Assembly: GCF_030718995.1 (NCBI RefSeq)
Contig: NZ_CP132204.1
Location: 186,001-250,000, forward strand
Source of the DNA: Arthrobacter oryzae
Lineage (GTDB): Bacteria; Actinomycetota; Actinomycetes; Actinomycetales; Micrococcaceae
Length of the DNA: 64,000 nucleotides
Reading direction: 5' to 3'
Shown: positions 36,123 through 44,849 of the stretch, one piece after another
How the letters are laid out: the number at the start of each line of letters is the position of its first letter
How positions within the stretch are numbered: position 1 is the stretch's first letter
Notes under the pieces: model-generated
The model's database searches: none
Told to the model about the DNA's origin: nothing
What the model saw: only the letters and a program-made list of their open reading frames with translations
Program-made: the position numbers and the translations under genes

Positions 36123-36150
36123 TGCCCATGGGACCAAAGTTGCCCATGGG
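36123..36150. repeat. Paired TGCCCATGGG repeats upstream of system A
   Basis: TGCCCATGGG occurs at 36123-36132 and 36141-36150, 18 bp apart, 123-150 bases before the lipoprotein start. The core CCCATGGG is itself palindromic, so each is a potential dimer site. The gene-free stretch 36001-36322 otherwise contains only the ychF terminator. Confidence 0.5.
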
Positions 36151-36252
36151 TAAAGGTTGTTACCGAGCTGCAACAAAGTACCTGCGGAACCGTTTTCATC
36201 AGGGGTGAAGGACGAGGTGCAAAAGCAGTCCGTAACCCGTCCTATGACGACA

Positions 36253-36284
36253 GAAAGCCCCGATTCCGAGGAATCGGGGCTTTC
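36253..36284 (-). terminator. Terminator after ychF
   Basis: A 14-bp stem (GAAAGCCCCGATTC with its complement) with a 4-base loop, lying 39 bases beyond the ychF stop codon. Confidence 0.85.
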
Positions 36285-36322
36285 ACCGTTAATGCTCTAG
36301 TCGCCGGCGGTGGCTGGTCCTG

Positions 36323-37408
36323 CTACACGTTGAAGCGGAACTCGACGACGTCGCCGTCGGCCATGACATATTCCTTGCCTTCGATCCTGACCTTGCCCCG
36401 GGCCTTTGCCTCAGCCATGGAGCCGGCCTCGATGAGGTCGTCGAAAGAAACAACTTCGGCCTTGATGAAACCGCGCTGGAAATCCGAGTGGATGACGCCC
36501 GCTGCCTGCGGGGCGGTGTCCCCCTGGTGGATGGTCCAGGCACGGGTTTCCTTGGGACCGGCGGTGAGGTAGGTCTGCAGTCCCAGCGTGTGGAAGCCGA
36601 CGCGCGCCAGCTGGTCGAGGCCGGACTCGTCCTGACCGTTCATCTCCAGCATCTCGCGGGCTTCTTCCTCGTCCAGTTCCACGAGGTCGGATTCCAGCTT
36701 GGCGTCCAGGAAGACGGCGTCCGCCGGAGCAACCATGGCGCGCAGTTCTTCCTGTTTCTCGGGGTTGCCCAGAATTCCTTCGTCAGAGTTGAAGACGTAG
36801 ATGAAGGGCTTGGCCGTCAACAGGCCGAGCTCCTTGAGGTGCTCCATCTCGAGCTTGTCGCTCTTGATCGAGGAGAAGATGGTGTCGCCGCGTTCGAGCA
36901 CGGTCTGCGCCGCCTTGATGGCTGCGAGTTCTGCGGCGTCGCGCTTTTTGATCTTGACTTCTTTTTCGATCCGCGGAATGGCGTTTTCGATGGTCTGAAG
37001 GTCAGCCAGGATCAGTTCGGTGTTGATGGTCTCCATGTCGGAGCGGGGATCCACCTTGCCGTCAACGTGGATGACGTCAGGGTCATCGAACACGCGGACA
37101 ACCTGCGCGATGGCCTCGGCTTCGCGGATGTTTGCGAGGAACTTGTTGCCCAGGCCTTCGCCCTCCGATGCGCCCTTGACGATCCCGGCGATGTCGACGA
37201 ACGACACCGGAGCAGGCAGCAGGCGCTGCGATCCGAAGACGGCGGCCAGTTTGGCAAGCCGCGGGTCCGGGAGGTTGACCACGCCGACGTTCGGCTCAAT
37301 CGTGGCGAACGGATAGTTCGCCGCGAGCACCTGGTTGCGGGTCAGTGCGTTGAAAAGGGTTGATTTGCCGACGTTGGGCAGTCCGACGATGCCAATAGTA
37401 AGAGCCAC
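36323..37408 (-). CDS. ychF: Redox-regulated ATPase YchF
   Basis: A 361-residue Obg-related P-loop protein that prefers ATP over GTP and binds ribosomes. G1 is [10 protein letters not shown]3 appears as [12 protein letters not shown], and the C-terminal TGS domain ends in [15 protein letters not shown]. The GTG at 37408 ([16 protein letters not shown]) gives the exact family length; upstream codons would add 23 unusual residues. It is divergent from rmuC, with 101 bases between. TAGAAT lies 8 bases before the start, perhaps also a leaderless arrangement. Confidence 0.95.
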   Translation of the reverse strand: MALTIGIVGLPNVGKSTLFNALTRNQVLAANYPFATIEPNVGVVNLPDPRLAKLAAVFGSQRLLPAPVSFVDIAGIVKGASEGEGLGNKFLANIREAEAIAQVVRVFDDPDVIHVDGKVDPRSDMETINTELILADLQTIENAIPRIEKEVKIKKRDAAELAAIKAAQTVLERGDTIFSSIKSDKLEMEHLKELGLLTAKPFIYVFNSDEGILGNPEKQEELRAMVAPADAVFLDAKLESDLVELDEEEAREMLEMNGQDESGLDQLARVGFHTLGLQTYLTAGPKETRAWTIHQGDTAPQAAGVIHSDFQRGFIKAEVVSFDDLIEAGSMAEAKARGKVRIEGKEYVMADGDVVEFRFNV

Positions 37409-37509
37409 GAGCACTAATTCTACCGGTAATCGGGCCCGCCCCTTATCTGCCGCCTGGTGTGCAGTGCGTCTGCGCAAAAAATGTCAGAGGCCCGTGCCAC
37501 AGTGAACCC

Positions 37510-38733
37510 ATGGACGCTTTTGCACTGATACTTGCCCTGTTAATGCTGATTCTCGGCGCCGTGATCGGCGCCGCCTGCAGTTATATGGTGCTCCGGCGGC
37601 GGAGCGTGGCCCTGGAGCAGGATTTCGACGGCGTCTCGGCCCGCCTTTCGGAGGTCAACGCCCAGTTCGCGGCGGCCGACGCCGAGCGGCGCCTTCTGGC
37701 GGTTCAGAACCGGGAGCTGGGCGAGTCACGCAACCAGGACGGCAGCGTCCTCCGGGCCCTTGCTCCTGTGGCGGAGAAGCTCACCGCAGTGCAGCAGCAG
37801 GTGTCCCTGCTCGAACGCGACCGCCTGGAACAGTACGGACAGCTGGCGCAGCAACTGCAGGAGGCCCGCCTCTCCGACGAACAGCTTCTCCGCTCAACCC
37901 ATGCCCTGGAGTCCGCCCTGCGGTCCAACAGCGCCCGCGGCCAGTGGGGCGAAGTCCAGTTGCGGCGGGTTGTGGAGGCCGCCGGCATGCTCCGCCACGT
38001 GGATTTCCACGAGCAGCAGCACAGCACGGGTGCGGGCGCGGGCGCGGGCGCCGCCGTACGGCCGGACCTCGTGGTGCAACTTCCGGGGCAGAAGCAACTG
38101 GTGGTCGACGCAAAGGTGCCCCTGGCGTCCTACCTTGAGGCCCAGGATCTGGGGACCCCGGCGGGACGCCAGCAGCACGGGCACTCGATTAACGGCCAGA
38201 ACGCGTTGCTGGCAGCACATGCCAAGGCCCTCAAGGCCCACGTGGACGCCCTGAGCAACAAGAAGTACTGGGACATTCCCGGCAATTCGCCGGAACTCGT
38301 GATCTGCTTCCTGCCGGCAGAATCCATCCTGGCGGCCGCGCTGGCGGCGGACCCCGGCCTCCTGGACTACGCGCTGACGAAGAACGTGGTGCTGGCGTCC
38401 CCTGGCACCCTGCTGGCCGTTTTGAAGTCCGTGGCATTCACCTGGCGCCAGGACGTGCTGACAGACAGTGCCCGGGAGCTGTTCGAGCTGGCGCGGCAAC
38501 TCTACGAGCGGATGGGAACGCTCGGCGACAACGTGACCAAGCTGGGGTCGTCGCTTAAGACGTCCGTGGACCGTTACAACTCGATGGTGGGGACACTGGA
38601 AGCACGTGTGCTTCCCACGGCACGAAAGCTCAACGCGCTTGAAGCGGAGGGACTGGTGACGCCGCCTGCGATCGACGTGACGCCCCGGTCGGTGGCTGCG
38701 CCGGAACTCCAGTCGGAAGAGTCAGCCGCGTAG
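37510..38733 (+). CDS. rmuC: DNA recombination protein RmuC
   Basis: A 407-residue membrane-anchored RmuC-family protein. Residues 3-24 are a membrane segment, and a long coiled coil spans about 30-135 (RLSEVNAQFAAADAERRLL). The conserved nuclease-like domain follows: SNSARGQWGEVQLRRVVEAAGM, RPDLVVQLPGQKQLVVDAKVPL (the D and DAK of the PD-(D/E)XK-like core) and FTWRQDVLTDSARELFELA. E. coli RmuC limits inversions at short inverted repeats. A Gly-Ala run interrupts the domain. It converges on ispH. Confidence 0.93.
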   Translation: MDAFALILALLMLILGAVIGAACSYMVLRRRSVALEQDFDGVSARLSEVNAQFAAADAERRLLAVQNRELGESRNQDGSVLRALAPVAEKLTAVQQQVSLLERDRLEQYGQLAQQLQEARLSDEQLLRSTHALESALRSNSARGQWGEVQLRRVVEAAGMLRHVDFHEQQHSTGAGAGAGAAVRPDLVVQLPGQKQLVVDAKVPLASYLEAQDLGTPAGRQQHGHSINGQNALLAAHAKALKAHVDALSNKKYWDIPGNSPELVICFLPAESILAAALAADPGLLDYALTKNVVLASPGTLLAVLKSVAFTWRQDVLTDSARELFELARQLYERMGTLGDNVTKLGSSLKTSVDRYNSMVGTLEARVLPTARKLNALEAEGLVTPPAIDVTPRSVAAPELQSEESAA

Positions 38734-38750
38734 CCCGCAGCCGGCGGCAG

Positions 38751-39830
38751 TCAGACCCGCGCCCCGCGCCCGCCCAGGGCGCGGGTCACGTCGCCGGATT
38801 TCTTCAGCGTTGCGCGAAGCTCCTTGGGAAGCGAGAAGAGCAGGTCTTCCTCGGCCGTGACCACTTCTTCCACAGCGCCGTAGCCGTAGTCGGCGAGGAG
38901 CCGGAGCACGTCCTTCACCAGCACCTCCGGAACGGACGCACCGGACGTCACGCCGACTGTGGCGACGCCCTCGAACCAGGCCTCGTCCACTTCGTTGGCG
39001 AAGTCGACGCGGTAGGAGGCCTTGGCCCCGTATTCCAGGGCAACCTCCACGAGACGGACGGAGTTGGAGGAGTTGGCGGAGCCCACCACAATAACCAGGT
39101 CGGCCTGCGGGGAGATCTTCTTGATGGCCACCTGGCGGTTGGTGGTGGCATAGCAGATGTCGTCGCTGGGCGGATCCTGCAGCGTCGGAAAGCGTTCCTT
39201 CAGCAGCCGGACCGTTTCCATCGTTTCGTCCACGCTCAGTGTGGTCTGCGAAAGCCAGATGACCTTTTCCGGATCCCGGACCGTCACCTTGTCAACTTCG
39301 TGCGGGCCGTTGATGATCTGGATGTGCTCCGGTGCCTCCCCGGCAGTTCCTTCGACTTCCTCGTGGCCGTCATGGCCGATCAGGAGGATGTCGAAGTCGT
39401 CCTTCGCGAAACGGACAGCTTCCCGGTGCACCTTGGTCACCAGCGGGCACGTCGCATCAATGGTGCGGAGCCCGCGGTCCTCTGCGGACTGCACCACGGC
39501 CGGCGATACCCCGTGGGCCGAGAAGATCACCAGGGCGCCTTCGGGGACTTCATCGGTCTCATCTACGAAGATGGCGCCTTTTTCCTCGAGCGAGCTCACG
39601 ACGTGGACGTTGTGGACGATCTGCTTACGCACGTAGACGGGCGGACCGTAATGTTCCAGTGCCTTCTCCACCGCGATGACGGCCCGGTCCACTCCGGCGC
39701 AGTAGCCGCGGGGGGCCGCAAGCAGCACCTTTTTGGGACCTGACACCGGGGCCGCAGCCAGCACGTCCTCAGGCGAACGGCGCCTGCGTGGAATTGAAGG
39801 CATGGGGATGGAGACAGCTGAGGAGGTCAT
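38751..39830 (-). CDS. ispH: 4-hydroxy-3-methylbut-2-enyl diphosphate reductase
   Basis: A 359-residue IspH, the last enzyme of the MEP isoprenoid pathway. It makes IPP and DMAPP using a [4Fe-4S] cluster. The three cluster Cys are in [25 protein letters not shown] and [11 protein letters not shown]. The catalytic Glu lies in [11 protein letters not shown] and the substrate Ser/Asn in [11 protein letters not shown]. The TAGCAT hexamer six bases before the ATG overlaps the stop of the preceding gene. Co-transcription or an internal leaderless promoter are both possible. Confidence 0.95.
   Translation of the reverse strand: MTSSAVSIPMPSIPRRRRSPEDVLAAAPVSGPKKVLLAAPRGYCAGVDRAVIAVEKALEHYGPPVYVRKQIVHNVHVVSSLEEKGAIFVDETDEVPEGALVIFSAHGVSPAVVQSAEDRGLRTIDATCPLVTKVHREAVRFAKDDFDILLIGHDGHEEVEGTAGEAPEHIQIINGPHEVDKVTVRDPEKVIWLSQTTLSVDETMETVRLLKERFPTLQDPPSDDICYATTNRQVAIKKISPQADLVIVVGSANSSNSVRLVEVALEYGAKASYRVDFANEVDEAWFEGVATVGVTSGASVPEVLVKDVLRLLADYGYGAVEEVVTAEEDLLFSLPKELRATLKKSGDVTRALGGRGARV
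38755..38786. terminator. Hairpin between rmuC and ispH, inside the ispH 3' end
   Basis: A 10-bp GC stem (ACCCGCGCCC with GGGCGCGGGT) with a 12-base loop lies within the last codons of ispH, 21 bases after the rmuC stop codon. It could terminate rmuC; no U-tract is present. Confidence 0.45.
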
Positions 39831-39836
39831 TGTTCA

Positions 39837-39842
39837 ATGCTA
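39837..39842 (-). promoter_or_regulatory. Possible -10 for leaderless ispH mRNA
   Basis: TAGCAT lies 6 bases before the ispH ATG. Its first three bases are the stop codon of the upstream gene, so the match could be accidental. Confidence 0.3.
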
Positions 39843-40712
39843 CCGGGAACGCTGGTCGCCGCTTGTGCGGCCCGCAACGGCGCCGGCAACAATGCGGAGA
39901 ATGACGCCCGCCACGATGAGGACGGCACCGGCAATAAGGGTTGCCACGATCCACTGTCCGAACCGCTCGGACGATGCCGCCACGAATTCGCTCTTGAAGA
40001 TGTCCGCCACCTCGTTGCCGCTGGCCGTCCCGCCCACCGCGAGGCCCGCCGCGTCGGAGCCGAGTTTCCAGACCGCTGCCAGCACCAGCGCTCCGAGCCC
40101 CGTGCCCACGAGCACAGTCCAGCGCCGACGTGCGGCAATGAGGGCAAGCAGAAGGGCGATCGCCGAGCCGGCCGCCAGTGCATACCCCATGGGGGCATAG
40201 GCCGAAACCTGGTCCACGAGCTGGCGCTGGCTCGGTTGCCCGATGTCGATGAGAGTTTGGTCCGGCGCGTCCAGCGGAACGTTGGTTGCCTCGGAGATCT
40301 GCCGGGTCAGCAGCCCCACCAAAGGGGCCACATCCAGGGTGAGGGACGTCGATGGTTCAGTCTCCGGGCTGGCGGCCCCGGGCGCCGGGAAATTGAGCCG
40401 GTGGCTCTTCCTCAGCGTTTCCTCCCATGCCGCCGGATATCCGGGGAGCGTGATCAGTGAGCTGGCGGCAGAGTCAAGGATCGGCTGGACAAGTTCCGCG
40501 AACGGTTCAGGAATTCCCGCTGCCGGATCAATGCTGCCGACCGCTGCCGAAGCCAGTCGTTCCTGGAAGACGGTGTCTTTGCCGAGCGGGGCGGCGAGGG
40601 AAACAAAGCCGTCCTCCTGCACAATGTTCCGGTCCACCCAGATGGCCGGAACGGAGACTGCGGCCAGCAGCAGTCCAAGGATGACGGCGGCAGCTGAGAC
40701 AAAAGTGCGCAA
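39840..40712 (-). CDS. Hypothetical membrane protein
   Basis: A 290-residue protein with one N-terminal membrane segment or uncleaved signal (RTFVSAAAVILGLLLAAVSV). An outer domain of about 150 residues follows (PAIWVDRNIVQEDGFVSLA, and QRQLVDQVSAYAPM near its end). Three closely spaced membrane segments are at the C-terminus, around residues 180-260. The TTG at 40712 has a GAGGA site and places the membrane segment at the N-terminus; longer versions read through the repeat region. It lies 9 bases before ispH. The function is unknown; the family seems common beside xseA in actinobacteria. Confidence 0.7.
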   Translation of the reverse strand: MRTFVSAAAVILGLLLAAVSVPAIWVDRNIVQEDGFVSLAAPLGKDTVFQERLASAAVGSIDPAAGIPEPFAELVQPILDSAASSLITLPGYPAAWEETLRKSHRLNFPAPGAASPETEPSTSLTLDVAPLVGLLTRQISEATNVPLDAPDQTLIDIGQPSQRQLVDQVSAYAPMGYALAAGSAIALLLALIAARRRWTVLVGTGLGALVLAAVWKLGSDAAGLAVGGTASGNEVADIFKSEFVAASSERFGQWIVATLIAGAVLIVAGVILRIVAGAVAGRTSGDQRSR

Positions 40713-40822
40713 GGGATTCCTCGGTTGTGGTTGGCGGTACTGCCATCCTAGGGGTGCCGGCCGGGAAGCAAAAATGTCGGCGGACAGTGGTAGAGCTATG
40801 GATAGAGTTGATTCGGTCTGGT

Positions 40823-40870
40823 GCCATTCCGCTTTGATGCCACGCCGTTTTGATGCCATTCCGTTTTGCA
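40823..40870. repeat. Three tandem 16-bp repeats upstream of xseA
   Basis: Units GCCATTCCGCTTTGAT (40823-40838), GCCACGCCGTTTTGAT (40839-40854) and GCCATTCCGTTTTGCA (40855-40870) sit head to tail in the divergent gap between the membrane protein and xseA. The near-helical period suggests cooperative protein binding, or simple slippage. Confidence 0.65.
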
Positions 40871-40892
40871 CTGCCACCCGCGAAGGATTCCC

Positions 40893-40934
40893 ATGCCCCA
40901 GGCTCCCTCCCCGTCACGGTCCCGCCGTGGCTGA
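40893..40934 (+). other. 13-codon mini-ORF overlapping the xseA start
   Basis: GAAGGATTCCC is a good ribosome site for an ATG at 40893. The frame reads MPQAPSPSRSRRG and stops at 40932-40934, inside the xseA N-terminus and in another frame. It could be a coupling peptide. It could also be the true xseA N-terminus, disrupted by a one-base change. Confidence 0.4.
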
Positions 40935-42213
40935 CAACATGCCCGCGGCCACCACGGTTCCTGCTACGGCCGCCGAAACGAGTCCGGACAATCCCTGGCC
41001 CCTGCAGCTGCTGTCCCAGAAACTCAAAGCCCACATTGACCGGACCCCCGCGGCCTGGGTGGAGGGCCAGGTCATTGAGCTGAACCGACGCGGCGGCAGC
41101 GCCTTCATGACACTCCGGGATGTGGACGCCGAGATTTCCCTGCCCGCCTCCATCTGGTCGAATGTGCTGGATCGCCAGGAGGTTCCCCTGGAACGGGGCT
41201 CCCGGGTCGTGGCGCTCCTGAAGGCCGAATTCTGGCTCAAGACCGGACGCCTGAACATGTCGGTCAAGGACATCCGGCCGGTGGGACTCGGCGACCTGCT
41301 GGCGCGGATTGAGCGGCTCCGCCACGCGCTTTCCGCGGAAGGACTCTTTGCGGATTCCCGGAAGAAGCGCCTCCCGCTCCTCCCCCACCGCATCGGGCTG
41401 ATCACCGGCCGCGATTCCGATGCGAAGAAGGACGTGCTGCGCAATGCCGCACTCCGGTGGCCCGCCGTCGAATTCGAGGTCCGGGAAGTCGCGGTGCAAG
41501 GAGCCACTGCCGTCTCCCAGATCATGGGTGCCCTGCGGGAACTCGATGCTGACCCGCACGTTGACGTCATTGTGATTGCCCGCGGCGGCGGTGCCCTTGA
41601 GGACCTTCTCCCCTTCAGTAATGAGGAGCTGATCAGGGCGGTGTCCAACGCGTCCACCCCGGTGGTCAGCGCCATAGGCCACGAAGCGGACCGCCCCATC
41701 CTGGACGACGTTGCGGACCTTCGGGCCTCCACGCCCACGGACGCCGCCAAGCGGATCGTTCCCGACGTGACGGAGGAGCTTGCGAGGGTACGGCAGGCCC
41801 GGGACCAGCTGCGGCGCGGGGTGAACCGGCTGGTGGATCGGGAATCCGACCGGCTGGCCTCCCTGCATTCGCGGCCCGTACTGGCGGCGCCTGAGGTCAT
41901 GGTCAGTGCCCGCGCCGAAGACGTGGCACGGCTCAGCAGCCGCTCCCGTGCAGCCATCGGCGCGGCCGTCCTGAGGGGCGCCGACCAGATCCTCCACCTG
42001 CGCAACCAGGTGCGCTCGCTCTCCCCGCAACAGACGCTGGACCGGGGCTACGCCGTGGTCCAGGCCGCCGGCGCGGGCAAGGACGCAGACGCTCAGCGGG
42101 AAGTCGTCCGGCACCCTAGGCAGGCTCCTGAGGGCTCGGACCTTTTCGTCCGGGTTGCGGGCGGCAGCTTCAACGCCCGGTCCACGGGCGGCCACCGGAT
42201 GACGGGCAGCTGA
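40927..42213 (+). CDS. xseA: Exodeoxyribonuclease VII large subunit
   Basis: A 428-residue large subunit of the single-strand exonuclease that, with XseB, trims DNA ends. The N-terminal OB-fold spans about 30-120 (WVEGQVIELNRRGGSAFMTL). The catalytic domain has ITGRDSDAKKDVLRNAALRW, VIVIARGGGALEDLLPFSNE and AIGHEADRPILDDVADLRAS. Helical regions and the C-terminal QTLDRGYAVVQ follow. The start is uncertain: GTG at 40927 or ATG at 40939 keep the frame, but neither has a ribosome site. The mini-ORF just upstream does, so translation may be coupled. xseB follows after 65 bases. Confidence 0.92.
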   Translation: MADNMPAATTVPATAAETSPDNPWPLQLLSQKLKAHIDRTPAAWVEGQVIELNRRGGSAFMTLRDVDAEISLPASIWSNVLDRQEVPLERGSRVVALLKAEFWLKTGRLNMSVKDIRPVGLGDLLARIERLRHALSAEGLFADSRKKRLPLLPHRIGLITGRDSDAKKDVLRNAALRWPAVEFEVREVAVQGATAVSQIMGALRELDADPHVDVIVIARGGGALEDLLPFSNEELIRAVSNASTPVVSAIGHEADRPILDDVADLRASTPTDAAKRIVPDVTEELARVRQARDQLRRGVNRLVDRESDRLASLHSRPVLAAPEVMVSARAEDVARLSSRSRAAIGAAVLRGADQILHLRNQVRSLSPQQTLDRGYAVVQAAGAGKDADAQREVVRHPRQAPEGSDLFVRVAGGSFNARSTGGHRMTGS

Positions 42214-42278
42214 ACCGGTCCTGCGCCGGAGGCAAACCGGCGACGTCCATCCATTTACCACCAGCAGGGAGCAACACA

Positions 42279-42509
42279 TTGGCAGCAGAACAGAATCCGA
42301 ATGCGGACATCGAAGCACTCAGCTACGAGGAGGCCCGGGAGCAACTCGTCGCCGTCGTCGGCAAGCTGGAGGCCGGCGGCGCCAGCCTGGAGGACTCACT
42401 CGCGCTGTGGGAGCGGGGCGAAGCCCTGGCCAGGCGCTGTGAGGACTGGCTGGAGGGCGCCCGCAAACGGCTGGCCGCCGCCCGGAACCAGGCGGGGCCG
42501 GAGTCTTAG
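42279..42509 (+). CDS. xseB: Exodeoxyribonuclease VII small subunit
   Basis: A 76-residue XseB, the small helical partner of XseA in exonuclease VII. LSYEEAREQLVAVVGKLEAG (14-33) and LEDSLALWERGEALARRCE (37-55) are the family signature. The start is TTG, with GGGAG 7 bases upstream. It is co-transcribed with xseA and converges on the PPK2 gene across 39 bases. Confidence 0.95.
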   Translation: MAAEQNPNADIEALSYEEAREQLVAVVGKLEAGGASLEDSLALWERGEALARRCEDWLEGARKRLAAARNQAGPES

Positions 42510-42548
42510 CCCCCAGGGCTTCACCAGACCCGGCGGAACCGGATCCCG

Positions 42549-43403
42549 TCAGGACCGTTCCACCAGGCTGCGCTCAAGGGCGACGTCGAACTCTGCCTTG
42601 GGCCACTGAAGGTGGAGGTCTTCCATGGCCTGGAGCAGCAGCTGCTGCACGGCGATCCGCGCGTACCACTTCTTGTTCGCGGGGACCACATGCCAAGGCG
42701 CCACCTCGGTGTGGGTGTTGTCGAATGCCGCCTGGTAAGCGGCCATGTAGTCGTCCCAGAACGCGCGTTCCTTCAGGTCGCCGCTGCTGTACTTCCAGTG
42801 CTTCGAGGGATCGTCCAGGCGGGCGAGCAGCCGGGCTTTCTGTTCGTCCCGGCTGATATTCAGCATCACCTTGACGATCCGGGTGCCGGTGTCTGTCAGC
42901 CTGGCTTCAAATTCGTTAATCGCCACGTAGCGTCGCTCGATCTCGGCCGGAGAGGCCCAGCCGCGGACCCGGTGTATGAGGACATCCTCATAATGCGAGC
43001 GGTCGAAGACACCCACCATTCCCGCCGCCGGCACTTCCTTCTCGATCCGCCACAGGAAGTCGTAGGATTTCTCCTCGTCGGTGGGAGCCTTGAACGCCTT
43101 GAGCTGCACGCCCTGCGGGTCCATGGCACCCACCACGTGGGCCACGATGCCGCCTTTTCCGGCCGTGTCCATGGCTTGCAGGATCAGGAGGATGCGCTTG
43201 TTGCCGCCAAATTTGGCTTCGGCGAAAAGCTGCTCCTGGAGCGTGGCAAGTTTGCCGTCGAGTTCGGCCAGGAGGGCCTGCCCGTCGGATTTTCCGCCGG
43301 GAAATCCGGGGGTGGAATCAGGGTCCACATCGGCCAGCTTGAATCCATCACCTGCCGCCAGGGTCCCGGAGGGGTGTTCGTCGAATGTTTCAATGCTTGC
43401 CAT
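42549..43403 (-). CDS. ppk2: Polyphosphate kinase 2 family protein
   Basis: A 284-residue PPK2. It transfers phosphate between polyphosphate and nucleoside mono- or diphosphates. The Walker A-like loop is AMDTAGKGG (77-85), the Walker B-like segment is FDRSHYEDV (133-141), and the lid RDEQKARLLARLDDPSKHWK binds polyphosphate. The ATG at 43403 has GGAAGG upstream; the longer frame adds a non-family arginine-rich tail. It stands alone. Which nucleotide it prefers cannot be read from the sequence. Confidence 0.93.
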   Translation of the reverse strand: MASIETFDEHPSGTLAAGDGFKLADVDPDSTPGFPGGKSDGQALLAELDGKLATLQEQLFAEAKFGGNKRILLILQAMDTAGKGGIVAHVVGAMDPQGVQLKAFKAPTDEEKSYDFLWRIEKEVPAAGMVGVFDRSHYEDVLIHRVRGWASPAEIERRYVAINEFEARLTDTGTRIVKVMLNISRDEQKARLLARLDDPSKHWKYSSGDLKERAFWDDYMAAYQAAFDNTHTEVAPWHVVPANKKWYARIAVQQLLLQAMEDLHLQWPKAEFDVALERSLVERS

Positions 43404-43508
43404 GGGAAGCCTTCCGCCGAGGTGTCGCCAGTCCGGATGGCCGCGTCCCCGCGCCCGCATCCGACTGCCGCCGCCCGGGATCCACCGGGCGGCGTTGCTG
43501 ACATCAGG

Positions 43509-44729
43509 CTAGTTCCCCTGGTACCGGCTCAGGAAGTCCCCCATGCGGCCAATTGCCTCTTCGATGTCCTTTACGTTGGGCAGCGTGACCATCCGGAAGT
43601 GGTCCGGCCGCACCCAGTTGAAGGCGCGTCCGTGGGAGACCAGGATCTTCTGCTCGCGGAGCAGGTCCAGGACGAATTTTTCGTCGTCGCGGATATGGAA
43701 GTAGTCGGGGTCCAGTTTCGGGAACAAGTACAGTGCTCCCCTGGCCTGCTGCGTGCTGACGCCGGGGATGGCGTTGAGCAGGTCGTACGCTTTGTTCCGT
43801 TGTTCCAGCAGGCGCCCGCCGGGCAGGATCAGGTCGTTGATGCTCTGGTATCCGCCCAATGCGGTCTGGATCGCATGCTGGGCGGGAACGTTGGCGCACA
43901 GACGCATGTTGGCCAGCAGGCTGATGCCTTCAAGGTAGTCGGCGGCGTCCTTCTTCGGCCCGGAAATTGCCATCCAGCCCGCCCGGTAGCCGCACACGCG
44001 GTAGGCCTTGGACAGCCCGCTGAACGTCAGGCACAGGACGTCGTCGCCGGTCAGGCCGGCCAGGTTCACGTGGACGGCGTCCTCGTACAGGATCTTTTCG
44101 TAGATTTCATCGGCGAAAAGCACCAGCCCGTGCTTCTCGGCGAGAGCCACGATCTTCTTGAGGGTCTCCTCGGGATACACCGCACCGGTGGGATTGTTCG
44201 GGTTGATCACCACGATTCCCTTGGTCCGCGGAGTGATCTTCGATTCAAGGTCCTCCAGGTCCGGCTGCCAGCCGGATTCCTCGTCACAGAGGTAGTGCAC
44301 GGGCCGCCCGCTGGCGAGTGCCACGGAGGCAGTCCACAGCGGGTAGTCCGGCGTGGGGATGAGAACCTCGTCGCCGTCGTCGAGGAGCGCCATGAGCGAC
44401 ATGGTGATGAGCTCGCTGACGCCGTTGCCGAGGTAGATGTCGTCGACATGGATGTTCTGGATGCCGCGGGTCTGGTAGTACTGCGAAACAGCGGTGCGGG
44501 CGGAGAATATGCCGCGGGAATCGCTGTATCCCTGCGCGTGCGGCAGGTGGCGGATCATGTCCACCAGGATGGCGTCCGGCGCTTCAAACCCGAACGGGGC
44601 CGGGTTTCCGATGTTCAGTTTGAGGATGCGGTGTCCCTCTGCCTCCATCTGCTGGGCGGCCTGAAGAATCGGTCCACGGATGTCGTAGAGGACATTATGA
44701 AGCTTGGTGGACTGCTTGAATTCTGCCAT
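43509..44729 (-). CDS. AlaA-like PLP aminotransferase
   Basis: A 406-residue fold-type I aminotransferase resembling E. coli AlaA (glutamate-pyruvate transaminase) and mycobacterial AspC. Features: LKLNIGNPAPFGFEAPD at the N-terminus, GNGVSELITMSL, INPNNPTGAVYP, ADEIYEKILY, and SGLSKAYRVCGYRAGW with the PLP Lys. C-terminal Arg in FRMVTLPN binds the substrate carboxylate. It probably makes alanine from pyruvate. CATATT lies 6 bases before the ATG and no ribosome site is seen, so a leaderless mRNA is possible. No terminator is seen before the convergent PPK2-side gap. Confidence 0.88.
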   Translation of the reverse strand: MAEFKQSTKLHNVLYDIRGPILQAAQQMEAEGHRILKLNIGNPAPFGFEAPDAILVDMIRHLPHAQGYSDSRGIFSARTAVSQYYQTRGIQNIHVDDIYLGNGVSELITMSLMALLDDGDEVLIPTPDYPLWTASVALASGRPVHYLCDEESGWQPDLEDLESKITPRTKGIVVINPNNPTGAVYPEETLKKIVALAEKHGLVLFADEIYEKILYEDAVHVNLAGLTGDDVLCLTFSGLSKAYRVCGYRAGWMAISGPKKDAADYLEGISLLANMRLCANVPAQHAIQTALGGYQSINDLILPGGRLLEQRNKAYDLLNAIPGVSTQQARGALYLFPKLDPDYFHIRDDEKFVLDLLREQKILVSHGRAFNWVRPDHFRMVTLPNVKDIEEAIGRMGDFLSRYQGN

Positions 44730-44789
44730 CCATCAAATATGCCATATGGAGGATGTACTTCTGCTGAGACGTGACTCACAGCAGGAGCA

Positions 44790-44835
44790 ACGACGGCGCC
44801 CGCCGGACCTCCAAGGGTCCGGCAGGCGCCGTCGT
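44790..44835 (-). terminator. Terminator of the osmoprotectant operon
   Basis: A 20-bp stem with one mismatch and a 6-base loop, lying 15 bases after the stop codon of the binding-protein gene. It is the only hairpin between the operon and the aminotransferase gene. Confidence 0.85.
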
Positions 44836-44849
44836 GGTGGTGGCTGCTG

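Noticed and set aside
42612..44774. A 720-codon open frame antisense to PPK2 and the aminotransferase
   Set aside because: It crosses two well-supported genes and their gap, with no ribosome site or domain.
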